DNA of 64,000 nucleotides from Lachnospiraceae bacterium UBA3316. GTDB lineage: Bacteria; Bacillota; Clostridia; Lachnospirales; Lachnospiraceae. This document shows, in pieces, positions 1 through 7,464 of the stretch. Location: positions 27,731 through 91,730 of the forward strand of contig DESK01000056.1 in NCBI GenBank assembly GCA_002361955.1, written 5' to 3'. A program made the translations under genes and the position numbers. The stretch's first letter is position 1, and each line of letters starts with the position of its first letter. The notes beneath the pieces are model-generated. The model did not search any database and had not been told where the DNA came from. It was given only the letters and a program-made list of their open reading frames with translations.

Positions 1-24
1 GATCAAAAGATCAAAAGATCAAAA
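1..24. repeat. Short tandem repeat, three copies of an 8-mer
   Basis: The window opens with three perfect copies of GATCAAAA, followed by a partial fourth. It may continue to the left of the window. No function can be assigned. The rest of 1-242 holds an AT-rich stretch and one inverted repeat, and I see no gene there. Confidence 0.6.
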
Positions 25-89
25 ATCTGTAAATTCTAATAAACCTAAAATGAAAAAGAGGTAAAAAGAATGAAAGAAGTTCAGTAGGG

Positions 90-125
90 ACGGATATGTG
101 AATCAAAAAAGAATCGCATATCCGT
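90..125. other. Inverted repeat upstream of spoIIIAA
   Basis: Arms at 90-100 and 115-125 pair over 11 positions with one G-T wobble; the outer arm reads ACGGATATG. The loop is A-rich. A short T run (about 131-135) follows after a few bases, so this could be a weak terminator of a gene to the left of the window or a protein binding site. There is no direct evidence for either. Confidence 0.4.
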
Positions 126-242
126 TCCGAATTTTTGCGGCGATTTTGCGGGGCAGCCGGCGGCAGGATGGAAAAGCCCCCGTTTTTTTGCGCCATCAAC
201 GAGACAGTTCGAAAAAGACAGTTCTAAGTTCATAAAGAAGTC

Positions 243-268
243 ATAAACCTTTGTCCACCTCATATATT
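243..268 (+). promoter_or_regulatory. Candidate sigma-E promoter of the spoIIIA operon
   Basis: An ATA at 243-245 is followed 15 bases later by CATATATT at 261-268. This fits the sporulation sigma-E pattern (an ATA-centred -35 element and a CATACAAT-like -10 element). The spoIIIA operon is under sigma-E control in Bacillus subtilis. The -10 box overlaps the TTG at 267, so that TTG could not be the start codon of a transcript made from here. Confidence 0.5.
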
Positions 269-332
269 GTGTAGTAGCCATCCAGGGCAGAAGTTCCTGG
301 ATAGGGAGATTGCTGGCAGTGGAGGTGAGTGT

Positions 333-1280
333 ATCAAAGGGAAGGACGAGTTCATCAAGATTTTTTCTATCAGTATCCGAAATATTCTACAAAAAGTGAA
401 TACAGATCTGGACCAGCTCCAGGAAATCCGGCTGCGGGCGGGCAGGCCGCTGCTCCTATCAGCAGGCGGGCAGGAGTATTTTGTCACAGCGGAAGGAGGG
501 CTGACAGGGGAATACGGAAGGGGATGGATCGTGACAAAGCGGGAAATCGCGGAGACGATGGAATACATCGCCAATTACTCTATGTACGCCTATGAGGAAG
601 AGCTGCGCCAGGGGTTTCTAACCATCGCAGGCGGCCACCGGGTGGGGGTGGCGGGAAAAGCTGTGATAGAGGACGGAAAAATACGGAGTATCCGCCATAT
701 TTCGTTTCTCAATGTGAGGATTTCTCACGAGGTGCCGGGATGCGCGGACGGTGTGATGCCCTATATTGCCGTGGGAGGTGAGGTATGCCACAGCCTGGTT
801 ATATCCCCGCCCGGATGCGGGAAAACTACGCTTCTGCGGGATATGGTCCGTCAGATCTCAGACGGCGGGCCGGGGTTTTGCGGTCGGACCGTGGGGGTGG
901 TGGACGAGCGTTCAGAAATCGCAGGCTCCTATCTGGGCGTTCCGCAGAATGACCTGGGGATGCGGACGGATGTGTTGGACGGCTGTCCCAAGGCGGAAGG
1001 AATGATGCTGCTGATCCGCTCCATGGCTCCCAAAGTGATCGCGGTGGATGAGATCGGAGGAAAGAGCGATATCCGCGCCATAGAGACGGCTGTAAACTGC
1101 GGCTGCAAGATTTTGGCCACCGTCCATGGGGAAAGCATGGAGGAGATTAGGAGAAAACCCTATCTGTCGGCGCTGGTGGAGGGCGGAATTTTTGAACGCT
1201 ACCTTCTTTTGCAAAACAGGAAGGGGGCCGGGGAGGTCAGGCGGATCGTGGACGGAGACGGAAGGACGCTGTATGGCTAA
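333..1280 (+). CDS. spoIIIAA: Stage III sporulation protein AA, ATPase
   Basis: SpoIIIAA is the cytoplasmic ATPase of the SpoIIIA-SpoIIQ channel that joins mother cell and forespore; it is related to type II/IV secretion ATPases. The Walker A motif (PPGCGKTT) and the following VVDERSEIAG and VIAVDEIGG segments are clear. The reading frame is open from a TTG at 267, but that codon lies in the candidate -10 element and has no ribosome binding site. A strong GGAGG at 321-325 sits seven bases before an ATC at 333, giving 315 residues, close to the roughly 307 of the B. subtilis protein. I therefore place the start at 333, although ATC is a rare initiator; no ATG, GTG or TTG lies in frame near the GGAGG. 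The family assignment is certain, the start is not. The 3' end overlaps spoIIIAB by eight bases. Confidence 0.93.
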   Translation: MKGKDEFIKIFSISIRNILQKVNTDLDQLQEIRLRAGRPLLLSAGGQEYFVTAEGGLTGEYGRGWIVTKREIAETMEYIANYSMYAYEEELRQGFLTIAGGHRVGVAGKAVIEDGKIRSIRHISFLNVRISHEVPGCADGVMPYIAVGGEVCHSLVISPPGCGKTTLLRDMVRQISDGGPGFCGRTVGVVDERSEIAGSYLGVPQNDLGMRTDVLDGCPKAEGMMLLIRSMAPKVIAVDEIGGKSDIRAIETAVNCGCKILATVHGESMEEIRRKPYLSALVEGGIFERYLLLQNRKGAGEVRRIVDGDGRTLYG

Positions 1281-1791
1281 ATATATGGGGCTGGGGCTGG
1301 TTTTAGTCGGCTGCACAGCGATGGGGATCGCGGCAGGGAAGGACATGGAACGGCGGGTCAGGGATTTGCGGGAGCTCATAAAGCTTTTGCAGCTTCTGGA
1401 GGGGGAAATCGGATATGCCAACGCAGTGTTAAGCGAAGGATTTCGCCATGCGGCAAGGCGTATGAGGATGCCTTATGGAAGATTTCTGGAAAAAATGGCC
1501 GATCATATGGACGAGCTGCGGGGAGAGGGGCTGAAGGATATTTTTGAAGGGTGTATCCGGGAAGAACTGAACCATACGGCGCTGACCCGGGAGGACAAGG
1601 AGGCCCTTGCCGGCTTCGGGGCGCAGCTTGGCAATCTGGACGTGAAGATGCAGCTTGGGGCCATCGCCTTGTATCGGGAACAGCTTCTTCAGGCATATGG
1701 GCAGGCCCAGGAGATGTGGAGAAAGGACGCGAAGCTGTACCGGTATCTGGGAGTGATGGGAGGATTGTTTTTAACAGTTATTTTTCTGTGA
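1273..1791 (+). CDS. spoIIIAB: Stage III sporulation protein AB
   Basis: This 172-residue protein matches SpoIIIAB (171 residues in B. subtilis), a membrane component of the SpoIIIA channel with distant likeness to the GspF platform proteins of type II secretion. There is one hydrophobic segment at the N-terminus (residues about 4-20) and one at the extreme C-terminus, with a helical, charged region between them. The ATG at 1273 overlaps the end of spoIIIAA, which implies translational coupling. A longer upstream frame in the same phase runs inside spoIIIAA and is not needed to explain the gene. Position in the operon confirms the call. Confidence 0.95.
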   Translation: MAKYMGLGLVLVGCTAMGIAAGKDMERRVRDLRELIKLLQLLEGEIGYANAVLSEGFRHAARRMRMPYGRFLEKMADHMDELRGEGLKDIFEGCIREELNHTALTREDKEALAGFGAQLGNLDVKMQLGAIALYREQLLQAYGQAQEMWRKDAKLYRYLGVMGGLFLTVIFL

Positions 1792-1814
1792 AATTGCCGG
1801 GAAAGGAGGCAGGC

Positions 1815-2009
1815 ATGAGTGTAAATCTGATATTTAAGATCGCGGCGGTGGGCATCCTGGTGTCGGTGCTTAGCCAGGTGCTCAAACAGAGCGGCAGGGA
1901 GGAGACGGCATTTCTGACGGGGCTTGCCGGATTGGTGGTGGTGTTGTTCTGGGTGCTGCCCTACATCAACGAGTTATTTGAGAGTGTAAAGGATCTGTTC
2001 GCGCTGTAG
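1815..2009 (+). CDS. spoIIIAC: Stage III sporulation protein AC
   Basis: This is a 64-residue membrane protein with two hydrophobic helices and the family opening MSVNLIFKIAAVGI; it also has the expected VLKQSGREE loop. SpoIIIAC and SpoIIIAD are small integral membrane parts of the SpoIIIA channel. The ATG at 1815 follows a perfect AAAGGAGG site at 1802-1809. The length fits the family (68 in B. subtilis). It lies 23 bases after spoIIIAB and nine bases before spoIIIAD. Confidence 0.95.
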   Translation: MSVNLIFKIAAVGILVSVLSQVLKQSGREETAFLTGLAGLVVVLFWVLPYINELFESVKDLFAL

Positions 2010-2018
2010 GAGGAAGCT

Positions 2019-2399
2019 ATGCTGAAAATTGCCATGCTTGGAATTGCGGGAGTCCTGACGGGACTTTTTCTGAAAGAAACGAGACCGTCCTTTACGGTAT
2101 TTATCAGTATGGCATCCTGCCTTCTCATCTTCTTTTATGCGGTAAATAAGCTGTCCTATCTGGCCGATATACTGACGGGCCTCAGGGATTATGTGGAGCT
2201 GAAGGATTCCTACCTGACTTCCCTGTTTAAAATTATGGGGATTACCTACATCGCGGATTTTTCCTCTAGCCTGTGCAAAGACGCGGGATATACGGCGATC
2301 GCGGGGCAGATAGAGTTTTTTGGGAAAATAACGATCCTGACGGTCAGCGCGCCGGTCATCCTGGCGCTGTTGGATACGATCCAGGGGTTTTTGATGTGA
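2019..2399 (+). CDS. spoIIIAD: Stage III sporulation protein AD
   Basis: This 126-residue integral membrane protein has four hydrophobic segments and the conserved FKIMGITYIADFSSSLCKDAG stretch around residues 68-88. It matches SpoIIIAD (133 residues in B. subtilis), the partner of SpoIIIAC in the forespore channel. The ATG at 2019 is preceded by AGGAGGAAGC. Only seven bases separate its stop from the start of spoIIIAE. Confidence 0.95.
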   Translation: MLKIAMLGIAGVLTGLFLKETRPSFTVFISMASCLLIFFYAVNKLSYLADILTGLRDYVELKDSYLTSLFKIMGITYIADFSSSLCKDAGYTAIAGQIEFFGKITILTVSAPVILALLDTIQGFLM

Positions 2400-2406
2400 G
2401 GTGGCT

Positions 2407-3558
2407 ATGAAGAAAATCTGTCTGTTGATTGGCGTGGCCCTGTTTTTGTGGGGCTGTGGGGCAGGCATAAGGGCGCAGGCGGCCCAGGAGGAGGCGGCAA
2501 GGACGGGGGCGGTGGATGAGTTTCTGGAAGAGCTTGACCTGGAGGAGATCGACAGGGGCTTTCAGGAGCTTCAGGGGAGGACACCCCTGAAATTCGCGGA
2601 GCTTGTGAAGGGCTTTCTGCGGGGGGAGGTTCCGCTGACGCCGGAGCAGGGAGCGGCGCTGTTTGAGGAGGAATTTTTTGCCCGGATGGGTGAAAATAAA
2701 AGGATGGCAGTGCGGATTTTGGTGTTGTTGGCAGCGGCGGCCCTCTTTACAAATTTTATCTATGTCTCGGAGAAGAGCCAGGCGGCAGATATCAGTTTTT
2801 ACATGATGTACCTGGGGCTTTTTACGCTGCTGATGCAGGCTTTCGGGGGCATGGAGCAGATGACGGGGGAGGTGCTGGATCAGATCATCGGCTTTATGAA
2901 GCTTTTGATGCCCTCCTATTTGCTGGCCTCCGTGTTTGCCTCCGGGGCAGCGGCAGGAGCCGGGTTTTACGAGCTGACTCTGGGCATGATTCTGGTCATC
3001 CAGTGGATCCTGCGCTACGGCATACTGCCTGCCGTCAACCTGTATGTGCTGTTTTCCATGCTGAACCATCTGGCAAAGGAGGATTATCTTTCCAAGCTTG
3101 CAGAGCTCTTGAAGACCTTTGTGGAGTGGAGCCTGAAAACCCTTACAGCCATGGCCGTCGGCCTTCAGACGGTGCAGTGCCTGATCCTTCCGACGGTGGA
3201 CGCGCTGAAGACCACTACTCTTGTGAAGTCCGCAGGAGCGGTGCCGGGGCTTGGAAATCTCTTTGGGGGCGTGACGGAGGTGGTGCTGGGATCCGCGGTT
3301 TTGATAAAAAATGCCGTGGGGGCGGCGGGACTGGTTTTTCTCGCGCTGCTCTGTCTGGCGCCTCTGGCAAAGCTTGGGGCCGGAGCCTTTCTCTATCGGC
3401 TGCTGGCGGCGGCAGCCCAGCCTGTTTCCGACAAAAGGATGGTGGAGTGCGTCAGCAGCGCCGGAGACGGGGCGGCGCTTCTATTAAAGGTTCTTTTGAC
3501 GGTGGGAGTTTTGTTTTTTATTTCTATTGCCATGGCGGCAGCGTCCATCGGCGGCTGA
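2407..3558 (+). CDS. spoIIIAE: Stage III sporulation protein AE
   Basis: This is a polytopic membrane protein of 383 residues, the largest SpoIIIA membrane component and in B. subtilis required for late forespore gene expression. It begins with a cleavable-looking signal sequence (MKKICLLIGVALFLWGC, then AQA), an acidic extracytoplasmic region, and then several membrane helices from about residue 100 onward. The KSAGAVPGLGN and GAAGLVFLALLCLAPLAKLG segments are typical of the family. I chose ATG 2407 over the in-frame GTG at 2401 because GAGGTG at 2398-2403 serves as its ribosome binding site. It ends ten bases before spoIIIAF. Confidence 0.95.
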   Translation: MKKICLLIGVALFLWGCGAGIRAQAAQEEAARTGAVDEFLEELDLEEIDRGFQELQGRTPLKFAELVKGFLRGEVPLTPEQGAALFEEEFFARMGENKRMAVRILVLLAAAALFTNFIYVSEKSQAADISFYMMYLGLFTLLMQAFGGMEQMTGEVLDQIIGFMKLLMPSYLLASVFASGAAAGAGFYELTLGMILVIQWILRYGILPAVNLYVLFSMLNHLAKEDYLSKLAELLKTFVEWSLKTLTAMAVGLQTVQCLILPTVDALKTTTLVKSAGAVPGLGNLFGGVTEVVLGSAVLIKNAVGAAGLVFLALLCLAPLAKLGAGAFLYRLLAAAAQPVSDKRMVECVSSAGDGAALLLKVLLTVGVLFFISIAMAAASIGG

Positions 3559-3568
3559 GGAGGGAATT

Positions 3569-4087
3569 ATGGAAGCAGTTTTTAGCTGGATCAGAAACCT
3601 TGTCTGCGGCCTTTGCCTGTTCCAGATTTTTATGCAGCTTCTCCCGGAAGGAAATTTCAGAAAGTATGTGCGGTTTTTCTGCGGCCTTCTTCTGCTTCTT
3701 TTGGTGTTTGGGCCGCTGATGGAGGCGGCCCATATGGCGGAGAGGTTTGAGAAGGCCTGGAGGCTTGAGAGCCTGCGGGAGCAGGCCCGGGAAATCAGGA
3801 GGGAGGCGGAAGGGATGGAAGAACTGCGTTCCGGAAAAATCCGGGAGGCCTGCCGCGGGGAGTTAGAGAGGCAGATCGAAGAGACGGCCAGGGTCCTTGG
3901 GGTAAGCCTGGAAAGGGTAGAGGTAGACTTTTCGGACGCAGAGGGATGTGAGCTTCAGGTGGCAGGCGTAAGCCTGCAGGTGGAGGAGGCGGAGGAGCAG
4001 GGACAGAAGCTTTCCGCCATAAAAAAAGAGCTTCTGGAAGTCTATCAGATCCCGGCGGAACATATAACTATCAGTATACAGGAGTAG
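3569..4087 (+). CDS. spoIIIAF: Stage III sporulation protein AF
   Basis: This 172-residue protein has two N-terminal membrane helices (about residues 6-24 and 32-52) followed by a charged, partly coiled region and a small ring-building-like domain at the C-terminus. This is the SpoIIIAF layout; the protein is part of the SpoIIIA channel in the mother-cell membrane. The ATG at 3569 follows GAGGAGGGAATT. A frame extension upstream overlaps spoIIIAE and lacks a site. It is separated from spoIIIAG by three bases. Confidence 0.93.
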   Translation: MEAVFSWIRNLVCGLCLFQIFMQLLPEGNFRKYVRFFCGLLLLLLVFGPLMEAAHMAERFEKAWRLESLREQAREIRREAEGMEELRSGKIREACRGELERQIEETARVLGVSLERVEVDFSDAEGCELQVAGVSLQVEEAEEQGQKLSAIKKELLEVYQIPAEHITISIQE

Positions 4088-4090
4088 CCT

Positions 4091-4651
4091 ATGGGAAAAG
4101 AAATGGGGAATCTCAGAGAAAAGCTTGCTCATATGAAAAAAAAACAGTGGCTGGTCCTGGTGCTCGCGGGGATTCTGCTTCTGGTCATAGCCATCCCTGT
4201 TCCGGGGGAAAGTGAGAAAAAAACACAGGAAGTCCCCAAAGCGGAGGCGGAGGGGGGAGGAGAGATGGAGCTTCTGGAAAAACGGCTGGAGAGGGCTCTG
4301 GCTGATGTGGAAGGAGTGGGGAGGGTGCGTGTCATGCTTACCCGCAAATCAAGCGGAAGGAAGATTGTGGAGAAGGATACGCCGGTGATGGAGAAAAATA
4401 CCGCGGAGGAGGGGAATGAGGGAAGCAAGAGTACAGTGGAAAAAACGGCGGAGGAGGCCACCGTATATGCCCAGGACGGTAACGGAAGCCAGATCCCCTA
4501 TGTGACAGAGGAGATTGAGCCCCAGATCCAGGGGGTGATCGTGGTGGCAGAAGGGGGAGGGGATCCGCGGACTGCCCGCAATATTACGGAGGCGGTCATG
4601 GCATTATTTGGGGTGGAGGCGCATAAAATCAAAGTAATGAAAATGAATTAG
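4091..4651 (+). CDS. spoIIIAG: Stage III sporulation protein AG
   Basis: SpoIIIAG forms a large ring in the intermembrane space of the channel, using a domain related to YscJ/FliF ring proteins. The 186-residue product has a short cytoplasmic N-terminus, one membrane helix (residues about 16-34), a Glu-rich linker and the ring domain, in which LEKRLERALADVEGVGRV and the later IQGVIVVAEGGG segments stand out. Between these halves is a Glu/Lys-rich insertion, as in other SpoIIIAG proteins. It ends ten bases before spoIIIAH. Confidence 0.95.
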   Translation: MGKEMGNLREKLAHMKKKQWLVLVLAGILLLVIAIPVPGESEKKTQEVPKAEAEGGGEMELLEKRLERALADVEGVGRVRVMLTRKSSGRKIVEKDTPVMEKNTAEEGNEGSKSTVEKTAEEATVYAQDGNGSQIPYVTEEIEPQIQGVIVVAEGGGDPRTARNITEAVMALFGVEAHKIKVMKMN

Positions 4652-4661
4652 GAGGGGAAAC

Positions 4662-5414
4662 GTGAAAAATATTTTCAAGAAAAATCAGATCATCATTACA
4701 GCACTGGCAGTTATGATTGCCGTGGCAGGCTACCTGAATTATTCAGGCTCTAAGCTGGGGGAGGGGATCTCACCTGTATCGGTGGATAAAAACAGCGTCA
4801 AAAAGGATGCGGGGGAGGTGTCAAACGATACGGCCCTGATCGACATCGAGAGCCTGGACGAAGATTTTACGGATGAAGAGGTGGTGATGGATGACCTGTC
4901 GGGGAAGGATGCGGCGGCAGCTTCGGACGCGGCGGACGCTGACCTTTCCGCAGACGCCTCAAAGGGGGATACGGCGGCTGATACGCCGGGAGAGGCGGTA
5001 CTTACAAGCGTACCGGGAAGCTCTGGATTTGCCGCGGAGGCGAGGCTTTCCAGGGAGCAGGTGCGGGCCAAAAATAAGGAGACCCTGCTGGAGGTGATCA
5101 ACAATGAGAACATAGCGGAAGAGCAGAAGCAGGACGCCATCGCCGGTATGAACGCAATGGCAGATGTGGCGGAAAAAGAAGCGGCAGCGGAGCTACTGCT
5201 GGGCTCTAAGGGCTTCACCGACGCGGTGGTAAGTATCACGGACGGCACGGTGGATGTGGTGATCAGCCAGGTGGATCTCACAGACGCCCAGCGGGCGCAG
5301 ATCGAGGATATCGTCAAGAGAAAGACGGAGATCTCCGGAGAAAATATTGTAATTACGCCTATGGCGTCCCAGGCTGAGACGCCTGCGGAGACGGAGGCGG
5401 AGACAGAAAAATAG
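4662..5414 (+). CDS. spoIIIAH: Stage III sporulation protein AH
   Basis: SpoIIIAH is the mother-cell half of the SpoIIIAH-SpoIIQ zipper across the intermembrane space. The 250-residue product has one N-terminal membrane helix (residues about 9-25), a long Asp/Ala/Ser-rich linker (about 45-120) and a C-terminal YscJ-like domain (about 125-235). It starts with GTG at 4662, directly after GGAGGGG. The linker and a Glu/Thr-rich tail make it slightly longer than the B. subtilis protein (218). It is the last gene of the operon and is followed by a strong hairpin. Confidence 0.95.
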   Translation: MKNIFKKNQIIITALAVMIAVAGYLNYSGSKLGEGISPVSVDKNSVKKDAGEVSNDTALIDIESLDEDFTDEEVVMDDLSGKDAAAASDAADADLSADASKGDTAADTPGEAVLTSVPGSSGFAAEARLSREQVRAKNKETLLEVINNENIAEEQKQDAIAGMNAMADVAEKEAAAELLLGSKGFTDAVVSITDGTVDVVISQVDLTDAQRAQIEDIVKRKTEISGENIVITPMASQAETPAETEAETEK

Positions 5415-5420
5415 AAAAGG

Positions 5421-5449
5421 CGGGCCGGACAGAAAAGGTGTCCGGCCCG
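5421..5449. terminator. Bidirectional terminator between spoIIIAH and the HAD gene
   Basis: A perfect 11-base-pair stem (arms 5421-5431 and 5439-5449, CGGGCCGGACA and its complement) closes a seven-base loop. On the minus strand the stem is followed by a T-rich run, and on the plus strand by a weaker TGTATTAT. It sits between two convergent genes and probably stops both transcripts. Confidence 0.85.
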
Positions 5450-5453
5450 TGTA

Positions 5454-6059
5454 TTATCCGTTGGCAAGAAGCGCGTCCAGGGAAGCAGAGGCGCTTGCGT
5501 AGTCTTTGAAGTGAACGGTGCGCAGACCGAATGTTTCCGCGGCCTCCAGGTTTCCCAGGGTGTCATCGATAAAGACGGCCTGTTCGGGAACGATGGAAAA
5601 ACGGGAGAAAAGCTCCCGGTAGATCGCAGGCTCCGGCTTGACAAGCTTCACCTCATAGGAGAACAGCCCGCCGTCGCAGAAGGGAAGGAAGCTCAGGGCT
5701 TCCGGGTTTTTGAGACGGGTGGTCTGGGCGTAGTTTGAGAGGTAGTAGATCCGGTAGCCTCTCTCCTTTAAATCCTTGATCCAGGGGGTGGCATGGGGAA
5801 GCAGCTCCAGGCAGGAGGGAAATTGCTCAAACACGTTGCGGATCTCCTCTTTGTACCGGGGAGCGGATTGGTATAAAAGGGCGAGGATTTCCTCGTCGGG
5901 GAGCGCTCCCCTGTCGTATTCCTGCCAGACAGGGTTGAGGAACATGGCCTTTCCGATCGCCTTCTCGGCTTCCGGGGAAAAATGAAAGCCGGCCAGGTAT
6001 TCCCGCCACTCAAATTTTACAAGGACTCTTCCAATGTCAAAGATAATCGTATGTATCAT
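5454..6059 (-). CDS. HAD-superfamily phosphatase, YihX-like
   Basis: The 201-residue product is a haloacid-dehalogenase-type hydrolase of subfamily IA with an inserted helical cap. Motif I is FDIGRVLV with the nucleophile at Asp8; a Gly replaces the usual second Asp, as in the YihX-type sugar-phosphate phosphatases. Motif II is YLSNYA, motif III the Lys in VKLVKPEP, and motif IV VFIDDTLGN. The substrate is probably a small phosphate ester such as a sugar phosphate, but cannot be fixed from sequence. The start at 6059 has AAAGGAGG just upstream on the minus strand. The gene stands alone, with its own promoter and a palindrome in its leader. Confidence 0.85.
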   Translation of the reverse strand: MIHTIIFDIGRVLVKFEWREYLAGFHFSPEAEKAIGKAMFLNPVWQEYDRGALPDEEILALLYQSAPRYKEEIRNVFEQFPSCLELLPHATPWIKDLKERGYRIYYLSNYAQTTRLKNPEALSFLPFCDGGLFSYEVKLVKPEPAIYRELFSRFSIVPEQAVFIDDTLGNLEAAETFGLRTVHFKDYASASASLDALLANG

Positions 6060-6090
6060 AAAACCTCCTTTGGGCGTATCACGCGCGTAT

Positions 6091-6107
6091 AGGCAGACTG
6101 TCTGCCT
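6091..6107. promoter_or_regulatory. 17-base palindrome in the HAD gene leader, candidate operator
   Basis: Eight-base perfect arms (6091-6098 and 6100-6107, AGGCAGAC and its complement) flank one central base. It begins about seven bases downstream of the minus-strand -10 box (6114-6119), so it would cover about +1 to +17 of the transcript. That is a typical repressor site position, though an RNA hairpin in the leader is also possible. Confidence 0.55.
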
Positions 6108-6113
6108 GCTTCT

Positions 6114-6143
6114 ATCATACGCTCTGGCGTCGCGGTGTGTCAA
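6114..6143 (-). promoter_or_regulatory. Promoter of the HAD phosphatase gene
   Basis: On the minus strand TTGACA (6143-6138) is followed after 18 bases by TATGAT (6119-6114). It lies about 55 bases upstream of the start codon at 6059. The -35 box is perfect. Confidence 0.7.
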
Positions 6144-6217
6144 TCGTTTGAATGGCAACTCTTTCGCGGACTTTAAGAAAGATTTCAGAAGTTTTTTACT
6201 ATGCTTTCATAATTGGG

Positions 6218-6226
6218 TGTTATAAT
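6218..6226 (+). promoter_or_regulatory. Extended -10 promoter of the VTC-domain gene
   Basis: TGT followed by TATAAT (6221-6226) forms a perfect extended -10 element. No good -35 box is visible, which such promoters tolerate. Transcription would begin near 6233, about 87 bases before the ATG at 6320. It is arranged back to back with the HAD gene promoter. Confidence 0.6.
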
Positions 6227-6319
6227 TTAATCAACAATGGAAAAAACAAAAGCGTTTCCGGGAAAGACCTTTTCCGGCAATGAGGGGAATATAAAAAAAC
6301 AATAGAAAAGGGGGATTTC

Positions 6320-6949
6320 ATGCAGTATAAGACGTATTATGAAGAGAAAAACACAGTCACTGTAGGAAAATATCAGCAGATGAGACAGGCCATGACTGCG
6401 GGAGACCAGCAGTGCCGGACGGAACGGTATACGCTCAGGAAGCTGAAGTTTATCGGCGGGGAGACCAGGGCGTCTCAGGCGGATTACGCCCTCTGCGTGA
6501 AGGACGGGGACGAAAACCAGATCTTTCTGGAGAAGAAGTATGTGCAGAACGGGGTTTATTTCAGAAGCATCCAGAGAGTTACAAAAGAGGAATGCGACCA
6601 GATCCTGGAAGGGCAGCTGGAGTGGATGAAGAGCCATCGCTGCGACCTGCTGGCAGATTTCTATCTCCAGGTAACGCTGAACCATCTGAGCCCCGGATAT
6701 TTGACGGAGTATGACAGGGAGCTGATCCAGTGCAGGAAGGGAAATGCCGTCGTTTTCTGCCGTAAGGTGCAGAGGGCTGTGGGTATCACGAACAGGCTGT
6801 TTGATGAGCCGGAGATCATGATTCCCTGCCTGGATGAGGGAAAGGTTCTGGTGACCTATAAGAAGAGCGTAAAACTGCCGGTAATCTTCAGCAGGCTGTT
6901 TACCGGACAGGAGGAGAATTTAGGGGAGGGCGTCTTCCTCTCGGTATAA
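6320..6949 (+). CDS. VTC-domain (polyphosphate-polymerase-like) protein
   Basis: The 209-residue cytoplasmic protein has the layout of bacterial VTC domains, the tunnel-fold family that includes polyphosphate polymerases. Family-like segments in order are an N-terminal helix (VGKYQQMRQAM), IFLEKKYVQNGVYFR, a central helix, YLTEYDRELIQ, RAVGITNRLFD, and a C-terminal VLVTYKKSVKLP strand followed by a helix. The last strand has Thr where most members carry Glu (EVKYD), and basic residues are fewer, so catalytic activity is doubtful. It has a GGGGG ribosome binding site before ATG 6320. Unlike many bacterial VTC proteins it has no CotH or DUF4956 neighbour. The domain call is by pattern only. Confidence 0.6.
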   Translation: MQYKTYYEEKNTVTVGKYQQMRQAMTAGDQQCRTERYTLRKLKFIGGETRASQADYALCVKDGDENQIFLEKKYVQNGVYFRSIQRVTKEECDQILEGQLEWMKSHRCDLLADFYLQVTLNHLSPGYLTEYDRELIQCRKGNAVVFCRKVQRAVGITNRLFDEPEIMIPCLDEGKVLVTYKKSVKLPVIFSRLFTGQEENLGEGVFLSV

Positions 6950-6983
6950 GAGCGTGTATTTCTGCTATTGGCGGTATAGGAAG

Positions 6984-7019
6984 GACAGGCAGCATCCAAA
7001 AGATAGGATACTGCCTGTC
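6984..7019. terminator. Hairpin between two convergent genes
   Basis: Arms 6984-6992 and 7011-7019 (GACAGGCAG and its complement) pair perfectly, and an inner ATCC/GGAT pairing extends the stem. The T run after it is poor on both strands. Its place between converging genes suggests a terminator for one or both. Confidence 0.5.
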
Positions 7020-7100
7020 TGAACTTCGTTTGGCCTGTCTCTGTTTTTGCTGGCGGCAGTCCGGAACTACGTCTGCTTACCGGTCTGCTGCCGGGAGATC

Positions 7101-7313
7101 CTACGGTTCGCTGTCCTTGCGGTGATCCAATACCCGGTACATCAGGGTGTAGGCGTACAAAAGGACAGGGATCAGCACGGTGCATACGATGGAGGCCATC
7201 AGCATATTGGAAGCGTTTTCATGCTTCATCAGGGCGAAGACCAGGGTGGAGGCATACATTCCCACCAGAAGGACTACGCCTGCCAGAGCCAGGATTCGTT
7301 TTGTTTTTTTCAT
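7101..7313 (-). CDS. Small two-helix membrane protein of unknown function
   Basis: This 70-residue product has two hydrophobic helices (about residues 7-26 and 36-58) joined by a short KHENAS loop and ending in a charged tail. I recognise no family by name, although proteins like this are common in Lachnospiraceae. A longer frame starts at 7355, but that ATG lies only about nine bases from the predicted transcription start and has no site; the ATG at 7313 has GGAG upstream and fits the promoter better. The gene is transcribed alone, divergently from citrate synthase. Confidence 0.65.
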   Translation of the reverse strand: MKKTKRILALAGVVLLVGMYASTLVFALMKHENASNMLMASIVCTVLIPVLLYAYTLMYRVLDHRKDSEP

Positions 7314-7370
7314 AGCAAATCTCCGTAATATTTTTGTAGTTACAGTTTGCCCCATGGCGGAACTGCTCTT

Positions 7371-7399
7371 AGTATAATCATTTTGAGAAAGAAATGCAA
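7371..7399 (-). promoter_or_regulatory. Promoter of the small membrane protein gene
   Basis: On the minus strand TTGCAT (7399-7394) and TATACT (7376-7371) are separated by 17 bases. This places the transcript start near 7364, about 50 bases before ATG 7313. Confidence 0.65.
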
Positions 7400-7435
7400 T
7401 AAAAGTTTTTTTCTAAAAAGTTCATAATTTGTTTA

Positions 7436-7464
7436 TTGTTTCCTGGTGGGGGTTCGTGTATAAT
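7436..7464 (+). promoter_or_regulatory. Promoter of citrate synthase
   Basis: TTGTTT (7436-7441), 17 bases, then a perfect TATAAT (7459-7464). Transcription from here would leave an untranslated leader of nearly 150 bases before the start codon at 7619. The 305-base region 7314-7618 holds this promoter and the divergent one, and no gene. Confidence 0.7.

Noticed and set aside
267..332. TTG at 267 as the spoIIIAA start
   Set aside because: It overlaps the candidate -10 element, has no ribosome binding site and would add 22 residues with no family likeness.
4739..5644. Ser/Thr-rich minus-strand frame of 301 codons over spoIIIAH
   Set aside because: It is the mirror of the Asp/Ala-rich linker of SpoIIIAH and runs through the terminator.
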